The notes: generated from the letters alone by a model not told the origin. Numbered from the stretch's first letter, positions 1-8,093 are shown. The stretch is DNA of 64,000 nucleotides from an uncultured Bacteroidales bacterium (GCA_934699095.1 CAKUVI010000004.1:251171-315170), one strand, 5' to 3'. Numbers and translations: made by a program.

Positions 1-1
1 C

Positions 2-427
2 ATTGAAATCAACAGAGATCTGCATAATATCTACACCCCGATAGATCTCAGCTTCGAGACACTTCAGAAGATGCGTTATGCAACATATCTTGCAAAATGC
101 TTCGCCGCTAAAATCTCTATTGTTGGTATCTACTATCCTAACAATGCTGACACACGTCACGTCATCAACGTGCAGATGCGTCACGCAGCAGATATGTGCG
201 AAGATTATAACGTAAGATTCGATCTCGTTCCACTGAATGTGCAGAAAGACCTTTGCCAGGCAATCCTCAACCATGCCGCAGAGCTCGATTCGAACCTTGT
301 TGTTGTGATGCGTGAGGAAAACGAGACAGACTTCACGGAGAATGCCACAATGCGTGAAATTCTCAGTACATCTAAAATGCCTCTGCTCATAATACCTAAC
401 ATAACAGCTATAGGTCTTGGCAGATAA
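2..427 (+). CDS. Universal stress protein family, C-terminal part (5' end outside window)
   Basis: The open frame runs in from the left edge and ends at TAA 425-427, so only the C-terminal ~141 residues are visible. The visible part looks like one UspA-type alpha/beta domain: a strand (NIYTPIDLS), a helix that begins ETLQKMRYA, then KISIVGIYY, and near the end a strand with SKMPLLIIPN, the usual last strand of Usp domains. Bacteroidota often carry tandem two-domain Usp proteins of about 280 residues, so this may be the second domain; that cannot be checked here. The stop overlaps the next start (TAATG), pointing to co-transcription and coupled translation with the flavin reductase-like gene. 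The ATG at 71 is internal and not a start. Role inferred: stress or nucleotide-binding protein in the cytoplasm. Confidence 0.8.
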   Translation: MEINRDLHNIYTPIDLSFETLQKMRYATYLAKCFAAKISIVGIYYPNNADTRHVINVQMRHAADMCEDYNVRFDLVPLNVQKDLCQAILNHAAELDSNLVVVMREENETDFTENATMREILSTSKMPLLIIPNITAIGLGR

Positions 428-1002
428 TGGCTAAAATCAGAAAACGTCTGATGCGTGCCGGCAATATGCTGAACCCCACACCCGTTGTGATGGTTTCCTG
501 CGGAAGCACAATCGACGAATACAATATTTTGACAATAGCATGGACGGGTACGACAAGTTCGGACCCGCCCGGTTGCTATATATCCGTGCGTCCCAACCGC
601 CACTCCTATGAAATAATCAAAAGGAACGGTTGCTTCGTGATAAACCTTGTGAATAAGAGACTTGCTCCAGCAGCCGACTGGTGCGGGGTTGTGTCGGGAA
701 AAAAGTATAACAAGTTCTTCGAAACCGGTCTGACCCCCATTAAAGCCTCCAAAGTGTCGGCACCTATGATCGAAGAGGCCCCTGTGAATATAGAATGCAA
801 GGTGACACAGATAGTTCCTCTCGGTACACACGATATGTTCTTGGCCGAGGTTGTTGCCGTTCATGCCAATGAAAACCTCTTCTCGAAACAGACCGATTCG
901 CTGGCATTACAAAAAGCCAATCTCGTGACATACTCCCACGGCCATTACTATGCTTTAGGTGAAATTATCGGTAAATTCGGATTCTCCGTGGAAAAGAAAT
1001 GA
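427..1002 (+). CDS. Flavin reductase-like (flavoredoxin family) FMN-binding protein
   Basis: A 191-residue protein that looks like the flavin reductase-like / flavoredoxin family, a split-barrel FMN-binding fold. Visible family features are the N-terminal NPTPVVMVSCGS stretch, a central region with CYISVRPNRHSYEII, the NGCFVINLV strand and the late strand beginning VNIECKVTQI. Family members bind FMN and pass electrons between reduced carriers and acceptors in the cytoplasm; the natural partner cannot be told from sequence. The start overlaps the stop of the universal-stress gene and its own stop overlaps the porQ start in an ATGA, so it sits in a translationally coupled group. An alternative start is the Met eight codons downstream (MRAGNM), which would lose only a basic leader. 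Confidence 0.83.
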   Translation: MAKIRKRLMRAGNMLNPTPVVMVSCGSTIDEYNILTIAWTGTTSSDPPGCYISVRPNRHSYEIIKRNGCFVINLVNKRLAPAADWCGVVSGKKYNKFFETGLTPIKASKVSAPMIEEAPVNIECKVTQIVPLGTHDMFLAEVVAVHANENLFSKQTDSLALQKANLVTYSHGHYYALGEIIGKFGFSVEKK

Positions 1003-2093
1003 TGCGAAAGTTTGTAGTCATAGCGTTGTTGCTCATCTGCGGGATGTCTTGTCTGCAAGCTCAGACAGGAGGCAGGTTCGTGTATGAATTCCTCAACCTC
1101 AGCTATTCATCCCGTCTCATGGGACTGGGCGGAAATCTCATCTCTGTGCATGACGATGACCCTACACTCATATTGACAAATCCATCGTATATATCTCAAA
1201 ATCATCATAATAAACTTGCACTTAACTACACGAACTATTTTGCCAAGAGCAACGCAATGTCGGCCGTCTATTCCTATACTTTCCCAAAAGCTGGCAGTTT
1301 TGCGGCTGGTATCTATGCCTTGGGCTATGGCTCTTTTCGCGGTGCCGATGAAACAGGCATCGAGACAGGTAAGTTCACTGCCGGCGACTACGCTCTGCTC
1401 ATTTCCTGGGGCCGCCAACTGTCGCAGAACTTCTCCATTGGTGCTCAACTGAAGACAATATTCAGTCACTACGACTCATATTTTTCTGCTGGACTTGCTG
1501 TTGATGTGGCAGGAAGCTATTTCAACGACGAGAAAAACCTGTCGCTCACCCTTTTGGCAAAAAATATTGGCACACAGCTAAAAACGTATGCGCCAGGAAA
1601 CCTTGAATTGGTTCCGTTTGATTTGCAATTTGCTATTTCCCAGCGACTTAAACACGTACCTATTCGTTACCATATTTCTCTCCATTCTCTTTACAGATGG
1701 AATATGAACTATTATGGCAAGGACAACCCATTCCTCGAAACGGATGCCCTCTCAGGCGAGATAAAGTATCCGTCAAAATTTGCCCAACATACTGATAATC
1801 TTTTCAGGCACTTTGTTTTTGGAATTGAAATTGTGCCAATAAAATATTTCTCAATACAGTTGGCGTACAATCATAATATACATCAGGAGATGAAGGTCTT
1901 GTCAAGGATGTCAATGGCCGGTTTCTCATACGGAATACAGTTGAATATCAAGGGAATACATTTTGGATTTTCCCGTTTGCACTATGCTGTGGGTGCCACA
2001 CCCAACTGCATAGATTTAGCATTCGATTTTAATGAACTTGCAAAAAATTCGCGTGACAGAAAAGCGCGGAAATTAGAAAAAATGTCAAATTGA
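999..2093 (+). CDS. porQ: Type IX secretion system protein PorQ
   Basis: A 364-residue outer-membrane beta-barrel-type protein. Residues 1-21 form a signal peptide ending CLQAQ. The mature N terminus carries the PorQ/PorV-like signature FLNLSYSSRLMGLGG, followed by DDDPTLILTNPS, typical of the T9SS barrel family. Alternating strands follow to a basic C terminus. In Porphyromonas gingivalis PorQ belongs to the T9SS outer-membrane attachment machinery, where it anchors the PorZ sortase partner; that is family knowledge. The start lies in an ATGA overlap with the preceding gene; an ATG one codon later is equally possible. The next gene begins 2 bases after the stop. Two T9SS cargo genes and gldFG in the same window support an active T9SS in this organism. 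Confidence 0.88.
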   Translation: MMRKFVVIALLLICGMSCLQAQTGGRFVYEFLNLSYSSRLMGLGGNLISVHDDDPTLILTNPSYISQNHHNKLALNYTNYFAKSNAMSAVYSYTFPKAGSFAAGIYALGYGSFRGADETGIETGKFTAGDYALLISWGRQLSQNFSIGAQLKTIFSHYDSYFSAGLAVDVAGSYFNDEKNLSLTLLAKNIGTQLKTYAPGNLELVPFDLQFAISQRLKHVPIRYHISLHSLYRWNMNYYGKDNPFLETDALSGEIKYPSKFAQHTDNLFRHFVFGIEIVPIKYFSIQLAYNHNIHQEMKVLSRMSMAGFSYGIQLNIKGIHFGFSRLHYAVGATPNCIDLAFDFNELAKNSRDRKARKLEKMSN

Positions 2094-2095
2094 TT

Positions 2096-3295
2096 ATGAA
2101 AATACCATTTTCTCCCCCGCATATAGACGAAAAAATCATTGATGAAGTTGTCGCTGCCCTCCGTTCAGGTTGGATAACAACGGGACCTCGCACAAAGCTT
2201 TTCGAGCAAAAAATTGCTGAATACTGCGATTGTCGGCGTGTGGTTTGCGTCAACTCTGCCACTGCCGGATTAGAACTCGCGTTGCGCTGGTATGGAGTGG
2301 GGGCCGGCGACGAGGTGATTGTGCCTGCTTATACATACACCGCCACAGCCAGCTCCGTCATTCATTGTGGCGCGAAACCCGTGATGGTTGACGTAAAAGA
2401 CGATTTTCTGATCGATGTGCAAAAAATCAGATCTGCAATCACAGAGAGAACCAAGGTTGTGATTCCGGTAGATTTAGCCGGAATGCCTTGCGACTATGAT
2501 GAAATTATGGACCTTGTGAATGGCCCCGATGTCAAAAAGCTTTTCCGACCATCCGGCGACGCACAAAAAAAACTCGGCCGTATTATGATTCTCTCTGACG
2601 CCGCCCACTCTTTCGGTGCAGTCTATAATGGGAAAAAGACGGGATCTCTTACCGATTGTACGGTGTTTTCGTTTCATGCAGTCAAAAATCTTACAACAGC
2701 TGAAGGTGGCGCAGTGTGTTTGAATCTGCCTCCACAATTCAATTGCGACGATATTTATAAAATATTGTGTGTAAGTTCTTTACACGGGCAGACTAAGGAC
2801 GCGCTCGCGAAAACACAAGCCGGTTCATGGCGTTATGATGTTTTGGAAACAGGCTTCAAATGCAATATGACAGACATAGCTGCCGCAATGGGCCTTGTGG
2901 AAATCGAACGCTATGATTCATTAATACTACCTCGTCGCAAAGCCATCTTCGACAGATACAACACCGCTTTTTCCAATGACGAAAGGTTCATCGTTCCTGT
3001 TTATGAAACATTCAATAAAAAATCGTCATATCACGTGTTTACTTTGCGTCTAAAGGGTGCCACGGAAGAAAAACGCGATGATGTGATTCGTAAAATGGCC
3101 GAAATGGAGATTGCCACAAACGTGCATTTTATACCTCTACCACTTTTAACTGCTTATAAATCACTTGGATACAAAATAGAGGATTACCCTCAAACATATG
3201 CCCAATTTGCAAACGAAATCAGTTTGCCGGTCTATTTTACTCTAACAGATGATCAAGTTGACGAGGTTATAACGCAATTGCTGAAAATTGTGTAA
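2096..3295 (+). CDS. DegT/DnrJ/EryC1/StrS family PLP-dependent sugar aminotransferase
   Basis: A 399-residue fold-type I PLP enzyme counted from the ATG at 2096; an upstream TTG at 2090 lies inside the porQ stop region and is less likely. The start (IPFSPPHID followed by the GWITTGP turn), the PAYTYTATA strand and the FSFHAVKNLTTAEGG segment are diagnostic. Lys197 in that segment is the expected Schiff-base lysine, and SDAAHSFGA holds the cofactor-contacting Asp. Relatives transaminate keto-sugar nucleotides for polysaccharide synthesis. About 25 residues around 142-165 look like an insertion between the substrate-side strands. It follows porQ by 2 bases, so co-expression is likely. In P. gingivalis the T9SS-associated PorR is a DegT-family aminotransferase needed for anionic LPS, so a similar role is plausible but inferred. 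Confidence 0.9.
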   Translation: MKIPFSPPHIDEKIIDEVVAALRSGWITTGPRTKLFEQKIAEYCDCRRVVCVNSATAGLELALRWYGVGAGDEVIVPAYTYTATASSVIHCGAKPVMVDVKDDFLIDVQKIRSAITERTKVVIPVDLAGMPCDYDEIMDLVNGPDVKKLFRPSGDAQKKLGRIMILSDAAHSFGAVYNGKKTGSLTDCTVFSFHAVKNLTTAEGGAVCLNLPPQFNCDDIYKILCVSSLHGQTKDALAKTQAGSWRYDVLETGFKCNMTDIAAAMGLVEIERYDSLILPRRKAIFDRYNTAFSNDERFIVPVYETFNKKSSYHVFTLRLKGATEEKRDDVIRKMAEMEIATNVHFIPLPLLTAYKSLGYKIEDYPQTYAQFANEISLPVYFTLTDDQVDEVITQLLKIV

Positions 3296-3303
3296 TTTAC
3301 TGA

Positions 3304-3831
3304 TTAACAAAATGATATAACTTTATTCACCTTTCTGTCGTGAGGCTCTGATGGAATTGTGTCGATAAGCTGAAAATCGAAGCAGATGCCTATGGTGTAA
3401 ACGTTCTGGTGATCAGCTAAAAAACGGTCGTAGTAGCCTTTCCCGCGACCTAACCTGTTCCCTTGCCTGTCGAAGGCCATTCCTGGAATCACAATCAGGT
3501 CGAAATCTCCATTATAGGGGTTGTTCTGCGGCTCCGGAATGTTGAAACTTCCTTTTTCAAGCGAGATTCCTTCTTCCAAGGCTGTCGGTATGATGTCATC
3601 ACCGTGAACAACAGGCAGGATAATGTTCTTCTCATGTCGCCATTTTTTAAGAAATTCCAATGTCTGCACCTCGTCAGGAAGTGAAGCGTAAAGCATGACA
3701 TTGCGCGCACTTTGAAAATGTTCGTTGTTCTCCAATTGATGTAAAATGTTCTCAGATTGAAGAAGAAGTTGCTCCTTTGTTCTTTTTTTCTTTTCTTGAC
3801 GGATATATTGTCTCAGGCTATTCTTGTCCAT
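3304..3831 (-). CDS. 5-formyltetrahydrofolate cyclo-ligase
   Basis: A 175-residue cytoplasmic enzyme of the MTHFS family, which converts 5-formyl-THF to 5,10-methenyl-THF using ATP. The N terminus carries the basic helix RQYIRQEKKKR. The glycine-rich GRGKGYYDRF motif (residues 128-137) is the family's phosphate/folate site, and VIPGMAFDRQGNRLG just before it is also typical. The length is normal. The start overlaps the 3' end of purC by 14 bases, so the two one-carbon/purine genes form one operon. Its stop lies 8 bases from the convergent stop of the aminotransferase gene, with no room for a terminator between them. The symbol varies in databases (fau, ygfA, mthfs), so I leave it blank. Confidence 0.92.
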   Translation of the reverse strand: MDKNSLRQYIRQEKKKRTKEQLLLQSENILHQLENNEHFQSARNVMLYASLPDEVQTLEFLKKWRHEKNIILPVVHGDDIIPTALEEGISLEKGSFNIPEPQNNPYNGDFDLIVIPGMAFDRQGNRLGRGKGYYDRFLADHQNVYTIGICFDFQLIDTIPSEPHDRKVNKVISFC

Positions 3832-4546
3832 TATCCAATATAGATTCTAAACGTGTAAGTACTTCTCTGTAGGCGGATTCAACATCACCAAGATCTCTTC
3901 TGAAAACATCTTTGTCGAGTTTTTCAAAACTGTCCGAGTCCCAGAAGCGTGCGGTATCAGGAGAAATTTCATCAATGAGCATGACTTTTCCATCACTATC
4001 GAAGCCAAATTCCAACTTGAAGTCTATCAATTTGATATTAACTCTGCCGAAAAGATCCGACAGAAGAGAGTTTATTTTGGTTGCAGCCTCTTTTGCCTGT
4101 ATAAGGGTTTGATTGTCGGCGTAGCCCAATGCGACAGCATGATAATGGTTAATGAGCGGGTCGCGGAGGATATCGTTTTTGAGACAGATCTCGTAGATGG
4201 TCTCTTTTGGCACAAAACCTTCTTCAATATCCAGGCGGCGAGCAAGAGTGCCGGCGATAACATTGCGCACGATAAATTCCAATGGTATGGCTTTTGCCCG
4301 TCTGCACAACTGCTCATTGTCGCTGACGCGGTCTATGAAGTGGGTGTAAACCCCATTATCACCCAAATATTTGAACAACAAAGAAGATATTTTATTGTTG
4401 AGGATTCCTTTGTTTGGAATCACACCTTTTTTCACTCCATAATATGCCGTCTCGTCATCTTTGTACGACATGATTATAAAATTCTCGCTTTCGGTTGAGA
4501 ATATTTGTTTTGATTTCCCGTTATGTAATAATGACTTCTTATCCAT
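3818..4546 (-). CDS. purC: Phosphoribosylaminoimidazole-succinocarboxamide synthase (SAICAR synthetase)
   Basis: A 242-residue enzyme of de novo purine synthesis that joins aspartate to CAIR with ATP. Family motifs are visible: the N-terminal HNGKSKQIF loop, the IPLEFIVRNVIAGTLARR stretch and LIDEISPDTARFWD near the C terminus, where most SAICAR synthetases have DEISPDTCR. The length is that of the single-domain bacterial enzyme. It is the first gene of a two-gene minus-strand operon with 5-formyl-THF cyclo-ligase. A TATCTTTG box on the minus strand (4564-4571) lies 18 bases upstream of the ATG. Other pur genes are not nearby. Confidence 0.94.
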   Translation of the reverse strand: MDKKSLLHNGKSKQIFSTESENFIIMSYKDDETAYYGVKKGVIPNKGILNNKISSLLFKYLGDNGVYTHFIDRVSDNEQLCRRAKAIPLEFIVRNVIAGTLARRLDIEEGFVPKETIYEICLKNDILRDPLINHYHAVALGYADNQTLIQAKEAATKINSLLSDLFGRVNIKLIDFKLEFGFDSDGKVMLIDEISPDTARFWDSDSFEKLDKDVFRRDLGDVESAYREVLTRLESILDNGQE

Positions 4547-4563
4547 AATTCATGTGAATGCGG

Positions 4564-4571
4564 CAAAGATA
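4564..4571 (-). promoter_or_regulatory. Bacteroidota -7 box for purC
   Basis: On the minus strand the sequence reads TATCTTTG, a perfect TAnnTTTG match, 18 bases before the purC ATG. The same eight bases stand in front of several other genes here. No clear -33 TTTG was found. Confidence 0.6.
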
Positions 4572-4643
4572 CATTTTTTTCTACGCTGGCAACTAAAAAT
4601 TCACAAGTTTCGTCAAAATCATAAAAAGTAAGAGTTTATTTAC

Positions 4644-4651
4644 TACCTTTG
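4644..4651 (+). promoter_or_regulatory. Bacteroidota -7 box for hutH
   Basis: TACCTTTG matches TAnnTTTG and lies 41 bases upstream of the hutH ATG, leaving an A/T-rich leader of roughly 35 bases. It is divergent from the purC promoter, about 70 bases away. Confidence 0.6.
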
Positions 4652-4691
4652 CAGGCGATTTTAAAAGTGTTTAAATTTAAAAAAATCAAAT

Positions 4692-6185
4692 ATGAAAAAA
4701 CATCAAATATCCCCTGATTTTCTGAGTATTGACAAGGTTAAGAACATAATAGAGCGCAAACAGAAGATCGAATTGTCGAGTGAGGCTGTTGAGGCTGTGA
4801 AGAAATGCCGTGATTATTTGGACAAAAAAGCAATAGAGTCGCCGGAACCAATTTATGGTGTGACCACTGGATTTGGTTCATTGTGCAACAAGCATATTTC
4901 AGCTGAAGATCTTTCCACTTTGCAGCGCAATCTCGTGATCTCACATGCCTGCGGCGTCGGTGAGGAGGTGCCTCAGGAAATCGTTCAGATAATGCTTCTC
5001 ATGAAGATCCAATCCCTCTCTTATGGTCACTCAGGTGTTCAATTGGATACGATACAGAGACTTGTGGATTTCTTCAACAAAGGTGTATATCCTGTTGTAT
5101 ATCAACAAGGTTCATTGGGAGCTTCAGGCGATTTGGCACCGTTGGCACACCTCTCATTGCCTATTATTGGTATGGGCGAGGTCTATTATAGAAATAAAAA
5201 ATACTCCGCAGCAGAGATTAACGAAAAATTCGGTTGGAAACCTATCACCCTGAAGTCAAAAGAGGGTTTGGCTCTGCTCAACGGAACCCAGTTCATGAGC
5301 TCTTACGCTGTATGGCTTCTTATCAAGGCCCGCAAGTTGTCATGGCTCGCCGACATCATCGGTGCTGTTTCATTGGAGGCATTCGACGGTCGCATCGAAC
5401 CTTTCAACATGTTGGTACACTTGGTTCGCCCGCATGCTGGCCAGATGGCAACTGCCGCACATTTCACCCAACTTCTTGAGGGCTCTGAAATTATCGCCCA
5501 ACACAAGGAACATGTCCAGGATCCTTACTCATTCCGTTGCATACCTCAGGTGCACGGCGCTTCCAAGGACGCCATTGAACACGTGCAGCGCGTGGTTGAG
5601 ACCGAAATCAACTCTGTTACCGACAATCCTACTGTATTCCCTGATGAGGATATTATAGTTTCAGCCGGCAACTTCCACGGACAGCCGCTCGCTTTGGTTC
5701 TTGATTTCCTCTCTATTGCAATGGCCGAACTCGGAAACATCTCCGAACGCCGTATCTATCAGCTTATTTCAGGCAAACGCGGTCTGCCTTCATTCTTGGT
5801 TAAAAATCCAGGCTTGAACTCAGGCTTCATGATTCCCCAATACGCCGCCGCTTCAATTGTTAACCAAAACAAAGCCTTCACAATGCCTTGCTCTACAGAC
5901 TCAATAGAGTCTTCTCAAGGTCAAGAAGACCACGTCAGCATGGGCGCTAACGCAGCTACAAAATGCTATCTCGTGGTTAACAATGTGGAGAAGATTCTCG
6001 GCATCGAACTTTTCAACGCAGCTCAAGCTTTAGAATTTAGAAAACCTCTCAAATCATCCGAATTTTTGGAAGAATTTGTGAAATGTTACCGCGAATTCGT
6101 GCCTTTCGTTGAAAACGATACATATATGCACGAACTTATACAAAAGTCTATCGACTTCATTCAAGGAGTTCGCGTTATCATGTAA
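4692..6185 (+). CDS. hutH: Histidine ammonia-lyase
   Basis: A 497-residue aromatic amino acid lyase that deaminates histidine to urocanate. The autocatalytic MIO cofactor triad Ala144-Ser145-Gly146 lies in GSLGASGDLAPLAHLSL, at the same position as in characterised bacterial HutH. Also present are the YGVTTGFGS loop (catalytic Tyr), SVTDNPTVF and SSQGQEDHVSMG. The length is typical. It is cytoplasmic. No hutU, hutI or hutG lies in the window, so the rest of histidine breakdown must be elsewhere or absent. The gene has its own promoter and a strong downstream hairpin, so it appears monocistronic. Specificity for tyrosine or phenylalanine is less likely given the overall HutH-like motifs but is not excluded by sequence alone. 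Confidence 0.92.
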   Translation: MKKHQISPDFLSIDKVKNIIERKQKIELSSEAVEAVKKCRDYLDKKAIESPEPIYGVTTGFGSLCNKHISAEDLSTLQRNLVISHACGVGEEVPQEIVQIMLLMKIQSLSYGHSGVQLDTIQRLVDFFNKGVYPVVYQQGSLGASGDLAPLAHLSLPIIGMGEVYYRNKKYSAAEINEKFGWKPITLKSKEGLALLNGTQFMSSYAVWLLIKARKLSWLADIIGAVSLEAFDGRIEPFNMLVHLVRPHAGQMATAAHFTQLLEGSEIIAQHKEHVQDPYSFRCIPQVHGASKDAIEHVQRVVETEINSVTDNPTVFPDEDIIVSAGNFHGQPLALVLDFLSIAMAELGNISERRIYQLISGKRGLPSFLVKNPGLNSGFMIPQYAAASIVNQNKAFTMPCSTDSIESSQGQEDHVSMGANAATKCYLVVNNVEKILGIELFNAAQALEFRKPLKSSEFLEEFVKCYREFVPFVENDTYMHELIQKSIDFIQGVRVIM

Positions 6186-6211
6186 TTTTGACAATTATTT
6201 TTGCTATGACC

Positions 6212-6262
6212 AATCCCTCCAAGTTGAACTTCTTCTGCTCGGAGGGATTTATTTTCTGTTTT
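6212..6262 (+). terminator. Rho-independent terminator after hutH
   Basis: A perfect 9-bp stem (6212-6220 with 6241-6249) encloses a 20-base loop that can fold further (AAGTT/AACTT), followed by a T-rich run with six Ts in a row. It separates hutH from the next gene. Confidence 0.7.
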
Positions 6263-6284
6263 TTCAGTCTAAATTTACAAAAAG

Positions 6285-7052
6285 ATGGGTGAAATAATAA
6301 CGTTATTGAGCGATTGGCGTCTCCGCGACCCGTATGTTGCAATGCTGAAAGGTCGTATTCTCAGTCGCTTTCCAGATGCTACCATTATCGATGTTACTCA
6401 TTATGCCGACAAATTCGACACTTTGCAGGCTTCGTTTATAATGAGGTCGTGCTATAAGTCGTTTCCTCAGGGCTCAATACATTTGATGCTCACCAACACG
6501 TCTTTTTCGTCGGATTTCAGTCCGGTACTCTTGAAACATGACCACCATTTCTTTATTGGAGCGGATGACGGCTCTTTTTTTATGATGTTCGGAAACACAT
6601 CTCAGCTTAACGGCATGTCGCTCAAAAATAGTTCAGGACGGTCTGTTCAAGATATGTTAGACATTATTGGACATATTGCCGATAACTCATTGGAGGATAA
6701 CCTTCTGGAGTACAACTCTTTCAAAAGAGCATTCGTTGAAGATCCTGAATATTCTGAACAAGGCAGGCGTATTGAAGGACAGATTATATACATTGATGCT
6801 TTCAATAATGCAATTACAGATATTTCCGCTGAAAAATTCAAACAAATGGTAAAAAATGAACCGTTTACTGCAACTGTTCAATCTACAGGAGAGTGGAAAA
6901 TCGACAAATTCTCGACAAAATACGCCGAATTTGGTAACGAAATGTTCCTCGTTGAAAACGAGTTGGGATATATTGAGATAGCGGCTCACCAATCGGATGT
7001 TGCAATTCTTGCCGACCTCAATCCTTATGACAAAATAATTATAAACTACTGA
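6285..7052 (+). CDS. SAM hydrolase/halogenase-family protein (DUF62), divergent
   Basis: A 255-residue protein of the SAM hydroxide adenosyltransferase / fluorinase-chlorinase superfamily. The N terminus ITLLSDWRLRDPYVAMLKG matches the family signature (TLLTDFG.DPYV..MKG), followed by IIDVTHYADKFD and FPQGSIHLML. Where canonical members have VDPGVGT.R, which supplies the Asp and Arg of the water-activating triad, this protein reads LTNTSFSSDFS, so those residues appear to be missing. FIGADDGSF still resembles the PDNG loop. Canonical enzymes cleave SAM to adenosine and methionine; whether this one is active is open. The nitrilase gene starts 2 bases after its stop, indicating an operon. Cytoplasmic. 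Confidence 0.8.
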   Translation: MGEIITLLSDWRLRDPYVAMLKGRILSRFPDATIIDVTHYADKFDTLQASFIMRSCYKSFPQGSIHLMLTNTSFSSDFSPVLLKHDHHFFIGADDGSFFMMFGNTSQLNGMSLKNSSGRSVQDMLDIIGHIADNSLEDNLLEYNSFKRAFVEDPEYSEQGRRIEGQIIYIDAFNNAITDISAEKFKQMVKNEPFTATVQSTGEWKIDKFSTKYAEFGNEMFLVENELGYIEIAAHQSDVAILADLNPYDKIIINY

Positions 7053-7054
7053 TT

Positions 7055-7828
7055 ATGTTTAAGTTAGCATTAGTGCAATCAGATTTCTGTCACCTTGACA
7101 AGAAAAAAAATCTTGAGCATAGTCATGAATTACTGACACAATTTGTCAGTGAGGATGTTGATCTGATAGTTTTTCCGGAGATGTTCAATTGTGGATTTTC
7201 GCCTGAGGTGTTGAAGGATGCGGAGTTTGAAGATGGCGAAAGTGTGCTTTTTCTGCGTGAAATGTCTGAAAAATATGGAAGTGATGTAGTGGCAACGTTA
7301 CCGATAATCGATGGTAACAATTTGTTTAACAGATTGTTGTGGGTTTCATCAGGAGAGATAAAGGCGAGATATGACAAACATTATCTTTTCATAGGCGAGG
7401 AGGCCTATTTTGCAGCAGGAGTAGAGAAGAGTGTTGTTGAAACGTTGGCGACGAGGTTTCTCCCGTTAATTTGTTTTGATGTTCGTTTTCCAGAGTGGAG
7501 TCGGAACTCCGTAAAGAATGGTGTTTTCGATTATGATTGTCTGATTTATACGGCAAATTTTCCATCCCCACGCGAATCGGAATTGGTTTCATTAGCCCGC
7601 GCCCGTGCAATTGAAAACCAATCGTATGTTTTGGTAGTCAATAGAGTGGGAGTGGATGGTTTTGGGAAAAAGTATTCCGGTGGCACTTTCGTTGCCAATC
7701 CGCACGGTGAAATCGAGGCAATTCTGCCATTCAATGAAGAAGGTGTGCTGATTTATTCTTGCGACCTCAACTCGGTAAAACTTCTAAGAAATAACTTTCC
7801 AGTTTCAAATTTTTGGTTAAGATCATAG
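7055..7828 (+). CDS. Nitrilase-superfamily amidohydrolase (omega-amidase-like)
   Basis: A 257-residue carbon-nitrogen hydrolase. The complete catalytic triad is visible: Glu42 in VFPEMFN, Lys108 in RYDKHYLF and Cys140 in LICFDVRFPEW. The short length and the RFPEWSRN context fit the YafV/Nit2 omega-amidase branch, which hydrolyses alpha-ketoglutaramate or alpha-ketosuccinamate; the exact substrate is an inference. It is cytoplasmic, with no signal peptide. It is tightly linked to the SAM-hydrolase-like gene. Since omega-amidase can serve methionine salvage and the neighbour belongs to a SAM-consuming family, a shared methionine/SAM recycling role is possible but untested. It ends about 100 bases before tRNA-Phe. 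Confidence 0.86.
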   Translation: MFKLALVQSDFCHLDKKKNLEHSHELLTQFVSEDVDLIVFPEMFNCGFSPEVLKDAEFEDGESVLFLREMSEKYGSDVVATLPIIDGNNLFNRLLWVSSGEIKARYDKHYLFIGEEAYFAAGVEKSVVETLATRFLPLICFDVRFPEWSRNSVKNGVFDYDCLIYTANFPSPRESELVSLARARAIENQSYVLVVNRVGVDGFGKKYSGGTFVANPHGEIEAILPFNEEGVLIYSCDLNSVKLLRNNFPVSNFWLRS

Positions 7829-7908
7829 TGTTCTTTACATATAAACATCTGATTTTTAATTTATTAGAAAAAAAATTAAAATTTTCTTCGGGATATTAAG
7901 AAAAATTA

Positions 7909-7916
7909 TATATTTG
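7909..7916 (+). promoter_or_regulatory. -7 box for tRNA-Phe
   Basis: TATATTTG matches TAnnTTTG, 19 bases before the tRNA 5' end. Confidence 0.55.
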
Positions 7917-7934
7917 CAACCTCAAAACAGCGAT

Positions 7935-8007
<73 letters not shown>

Positions 8008-8008
8008 C

Positions 8009-8045
8009 AAGGGAGCGGACAAAAGTCCGTTCCCTTATTTTTTTT
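8009..8045 (+). terminator. Rho-independent terminator after tRNA-Phe
   Basis: A 12-bp stem (8009-8020 with 8025-8036, one G-U pair) with an AAAA loop is followed by a nine-base A/T tract of nearly all T. It begins 2 bases after the tRNA. Confidence 0.85.
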
Positions 8046-8062
8046 GAATTTTTTTGAACTTG

Positions 8063-8093
8063 TTGCAAATGATAATTAAAATTATTATCTTTG
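8063..8093 (+). promoter_or_regulatory. Promoter of the giant T9SS cargo gene
   Basis: TATCTTTG (8086-8093) is a perfect -7 box, and TTG at 8063-8065 sits 20 bases upstream at the spacing expected of the -33 element. The leader to the ATG is about 65 bases and A/T-rich. Confidence 0.65.

Noticed and set aside
205..864. Minus-strand frame of 219 codons over the stress-protein and flavin reductase-like genes
   Set aside because: Covers the ends of two well-supported plus-strand genes that overlap in a TAATG; no promoter or motif.
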